A DNA stretch of 16,660 bases from an uncultured Faecalibacterium sp. (GTDB lineage Bacteria > Bacillota > Clostridia > Oscillospirales > Ruminococcaceae). Below are positions 15,259 to 16,660 of the stretch, one piece after another (the stretch's first letter is position 1; every line of letters begins with the position of its first letter). The notes under the pieces were generated by a model. The model saw nothing but the letters and a program-made list of their open reading frames with translations, was not told the DNA's origin and searched no databases. The stretch lies in contig CAKTGQ010000034.1 in the NCBI GenBank assembly GCA_934561555.1, forward strand, positions 1 to 16,660, given 5' to 3'. The position numbers and the translations under genes are program-made.

Positions 15259-16344
15259 TTATAATTTCGTCACTATCTTCATTCGTCTTAAGAACATCTT
15301 TTTTATCATTTCATATTTATGAAGTGTTTTTTCTTCAATATTGCGATTCTGGTTTAATCCAATCGCTCGCACCGCCTCTATCGCTGCTTCTCTCTGGCTC
15401 AAATGCCGCTTTCCAACGGTCAGGCAGTTTGCACCATCCAGTGTATCATACTGCTGGAACGATCGATTAAAGTCCATTAAGTCATGCAGACGGATAGGTT
15501 GATTCGTCTCATTGTCCACCAACAGGCCCCAGTTTTCCCAATGGCGGTCGGTGTTGCCCACCAGATAATCCAGAATGTTCATCATATAGTATCCGTGGGC
15601 ATCCAGTTCCAGAATTTTATCCAGCGTGTTCCAATCATGGTTTGAGCAGTAGACATCATAGGCTGCATACGTCACAAGGCTATATCGCTGCGAGGTCATG
15701 ATTTTACTGATGGAAACCGGCTCGTTCTCAAACATTCCCTGCTCATACAGAACCTGATGGCAGTCAAAGCATCGGCAGATTTTACTTGCCAGCACTTCAC
15801 GCTCGACTGCATCCTGTCCGCCATCCTTATAAAGATAGAAGCCATCCTCTCTGCGCATCCACGCTTTAGGATAACATCCACCAGTGGACAAATCATTTGC
15901 CAAAAGATGTGCATTTGTCACAGTCATCTGATGCCCACGCAGTGCAATATCCACAAGAGCATTGCTTAAAGAGTGTGTGTAGAGATTGATATCCTCAAAT
16001 CGGACAGTCTCATTTTCTTCTTTTACCCAGAACACATCCAGCAAAGATAAGCAGTGGTAAGAAAGTGCAATTTGAGCGCGCTCTCGGTCTGTAACACTCT
16101 GGGATGCGCCGATACTATTCAGAATTTCTTTCGCGTAGGTACGATCCAGCGTTAGCATACGGGATGCACACCAATAATAAAAATTGGTTACATTATTGAT
16201 TCGATCATCAAAGTCATCCGATTCTTCCAGTACCAAATCGTATGGCATAAAATCTTCAAGGTAAACTTTGCATTCACCAGCCGTGCTCACCTGTACCACG
16301 CACTTTTCCATGTGCATGACACAATAGACTGTTGCTTCACCCAT
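15259..16344 (-). CDS. Stand-alone HipA-like serine/threonine kinase
   Basis: A 361-aa protein whose C-terminal half carries the HipA/CtkA kinase core. VGNTDRHWENWG has catalytic D266 and N271, followed by LHDLMDFN with metal-binding D291. WMRREDGFYLYKDGG upstream (about 162-176) supplies the likely ATP-site Lys, and EREVLASKI the paired Glu. The N-terminal 150 residues do not look like the usual HipA N domain. HipA kinases phosphorylate tRNA synthetases or other targets and are normally paired with a HipB antitoxin; none is next to it here. ATG 16344 was preferred to GTG 16356 because AAGGTGGTGA sits just upstream of it. Base composition is near 50%, unlike the AT-rich module downstream, so the two probably have different origins. 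Its stop is 74 nt before the nuclease start. Confidence 0.75.
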   Translation of the reverse strand: MGEATVYCVMHMEKCVVQVSTAGECKVYLEDFMPYDLVLEESDDFDDRINNVTNFYYWCASRMLTLDRTYAKEILNSIGASQSVTDRERAQIALSYHCLSLLDVFWVKEENETVRFEDINLYTHSLSNALVDIALRGHQMTVTNAHLLANDLSTGGCYPKAWMRREDGFYLYKDGGQDAVEREVLASKICRCFDCHQVLYEQGMFENEPVSISKIMTSQRYSLVTYAAYDVYCSNHDWNTLDKILELDAHGYYMMNILDYLVGNTDRHWENWGLLVDNETNQPIRLHDLMDFNRSFQQYDTLDGANCLTVGKRHLSQREAAIEAVRAIGLNQNRNIEEKTLHKYEMIKKMFLRRMKIVTKL

Positions 16345-16390
16345 TGCTTTCACCACCTTATTTGACTAGCACACGGTTTCATTTTTTACT

Positions 16391-16419
16391 ATTGTACCGT
16401 CTTTCTACTTGCAAAACAA
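16391..16419 (-). promoter_or_regulatory. Promoter of the HipA-like kinase
   Basis: On the minus strand TTGTTT (16414-16419) and TACAAT (16391-16396) are exactly 17 bp apart, predicting a start near 16384 and a leader of about 40 nt before ATG 16344. Confidence 0.65.
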
Positions 16420-16462
16420 GCCTGTTCTGCATACTGTAATCCAAAAAATCTCACCCAGATAA

Positions 16463-16504
16463 TATAATCGTGATCCGAAACCTCTGAGTCGAAAGACTCA
16501 GGGG
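16463..16504 (+). promoter_or_regulatory. Divergent promoter -10 box and 5' leader hairpin
   Basis: A perfect TATAAT lies at 16463-16468, with no good -35 at the right distance. A transcript from near 16475 would begin with a hairpin, CCTCTGAGTC (16481-16490) paired with GACTCAGGGG (16495-16504) around a GAAA tetraloop, followed by CTATTTTTAT. The hairpin plus T-rich tail could act as an attenuator or as a 5' stability structure ahead of the small coding frame. Confidence 0.5.
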
Positions 16505-16532
16505 CTATTTTTATGTCTGGAGGTGATTTTCT

Positions 16533-16583
16533 ATGCTGTTCCGTATCATCGTTGTTATCATCACCATTACGGTTTCGTTCTAA
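16533..16583 (+). CDS. Small hydrophobic peptide (16 aa), possible leader or toxin-like peptide
   Basis: The frame reads MLFRIIVVIITITVSF and stop. It is preceded at 16518-16526 by GGAGGTGAT, a near-complete match to the 16S anti-Shine-Dalgarno, 6 nt before ATG. The product is almost wholly hydrophobic, a likely single membrane span. It is followed after 30 nt by another ribosome site and frame, so it may be a leader peptide for translation coupling or a small membrane peptide. Too short to recognise by homology; the strong ribosome site is the main support. Confidence 0.5.
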   Translation: MLFRIIVVIITITVSF

Positions 16584-16613
16584 GCCGCATCCGCACAGAA
16601 AGGAGATGTCCCC

Positions 16614-16660
16614 ATGAACTTTTTACCTGAGCTCATTCAGAAACTTGGCACGGTTCTTGT
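16614..16660 (+). CDS. Start of an unidentified protein, cut by the window end
   Basis: ATG 16614 follows AAAGGAGATG with 6 to 8 nt spacing. The 15 visible codons read MNFLPELIQKLGTVL and stay open to the edge. The helix-like start resembles small membrane proteins of the Maff2 type found in integrative conjugative elements, but 15 residues cannot establish this. It is probably co-transcribed with the 16-aa frame just upstream. Confidence 0.55.
   Translation, partial: MNFLPELIQKLGTVL

Larger units (their letters stand above)
12452..16660. mobile_element. Integrated element or genomic island, left end at the tRNA-Val junction
   Basis: The left boundary is the tRNA remnant. From there the base composition drops sharply, to about one third G+C through 15260, compared with about 60% in the glycosidase genes. 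Cargo is a two-gene ATPase/nuclease module, a HipA-like kinase and a divergent small-peptide unit. No integrase, relaxase or phage structural gene is inside the window, so the type (integrative conjugative element, prophage or satellite) and the right end are unknown. Confidence 0.7.

Noticed and set aside
1..16660. CRISPR array or insertion sequence with transposase
   Set aside because: No regularly spaced direct repeats and no transposase-like frame with terminal inverted repeats were found on reading both strands.

Overview
The window looks like a chromosome segment of a gut Clostridia (Oscillospiraceae/Ruminococcaceae type, Faecalibacterium-like; this is inferred from gene style and repeat style, not from a search). 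It holds a GC-rich core in the left three quarters (5041-5100 is 62% G+C by count) and an AT-rich imported segment on the right (13021-13080 is 33%).

Left part, plus strand. The end of serC and a complete serA give two consecutive steps of serine synthesis, separated by a terminator that lies inside a hairpin-rich element with inverted ends. Next comes a clean sigma-70-type promoter, a complete T-box riboswitch (stem I motifs, T-box sequence, mutually exclusive antiterminator and terminator) and the gene it controls, a BASS-family (bile acid:Na+ symporter fold) transporter. The tRNA sensed is uncertain. The base after TGG in the T-box (T1854) calls for a tRNA with discriminator A, which fits Met better than Trp, although a TGG triplet follows the GAA of the specifier loop.

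Middle, minus strand. A glycoside-use operon reads GH2 beta-galactosidase-like enzyme, then a membrane-anchored GH3 enzyme with permuted domain order, then a GPH-family sugar:cation symporter. Its promoter sits inside a near-perfect 14-bp inverted repeat, a strong repressor-operator candidate. Upstream lies a LytTR response regulator and GHKL histidine kinase pair that overlap by 4 nt and end in their own terminator.

Right part. At 12408-12451 the 3' 44 nt of a tRNA-Val(CAC) gene, from U33 to the CCA, remain with the native terminator, while the 5' half is missing. This is the footprint of an integrated element using a tRNA attachment site, so the chromosome ends there and an integrated element runs to the right edge of the window. 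Next to the junction are two TGCTACA direct repeats, possible integrase arm sites. The element carries a two-gene module with ATGA overlap: a PD-(D/E)xK-like nuclease candidate (346 aa) and a short Rad50/SMC-like ATPase with zinc hook (537 aa). It resembles Lamassu or ABC-three-component defence systems without matching a type I can name. Beside it is a stand-alone HipA-like kinase with its own promoter, then a divergent transcription unit with a 16-aa hydrophobic leader peptide and the start of another small protein. No integrase is in the window; it would be expected farther right.
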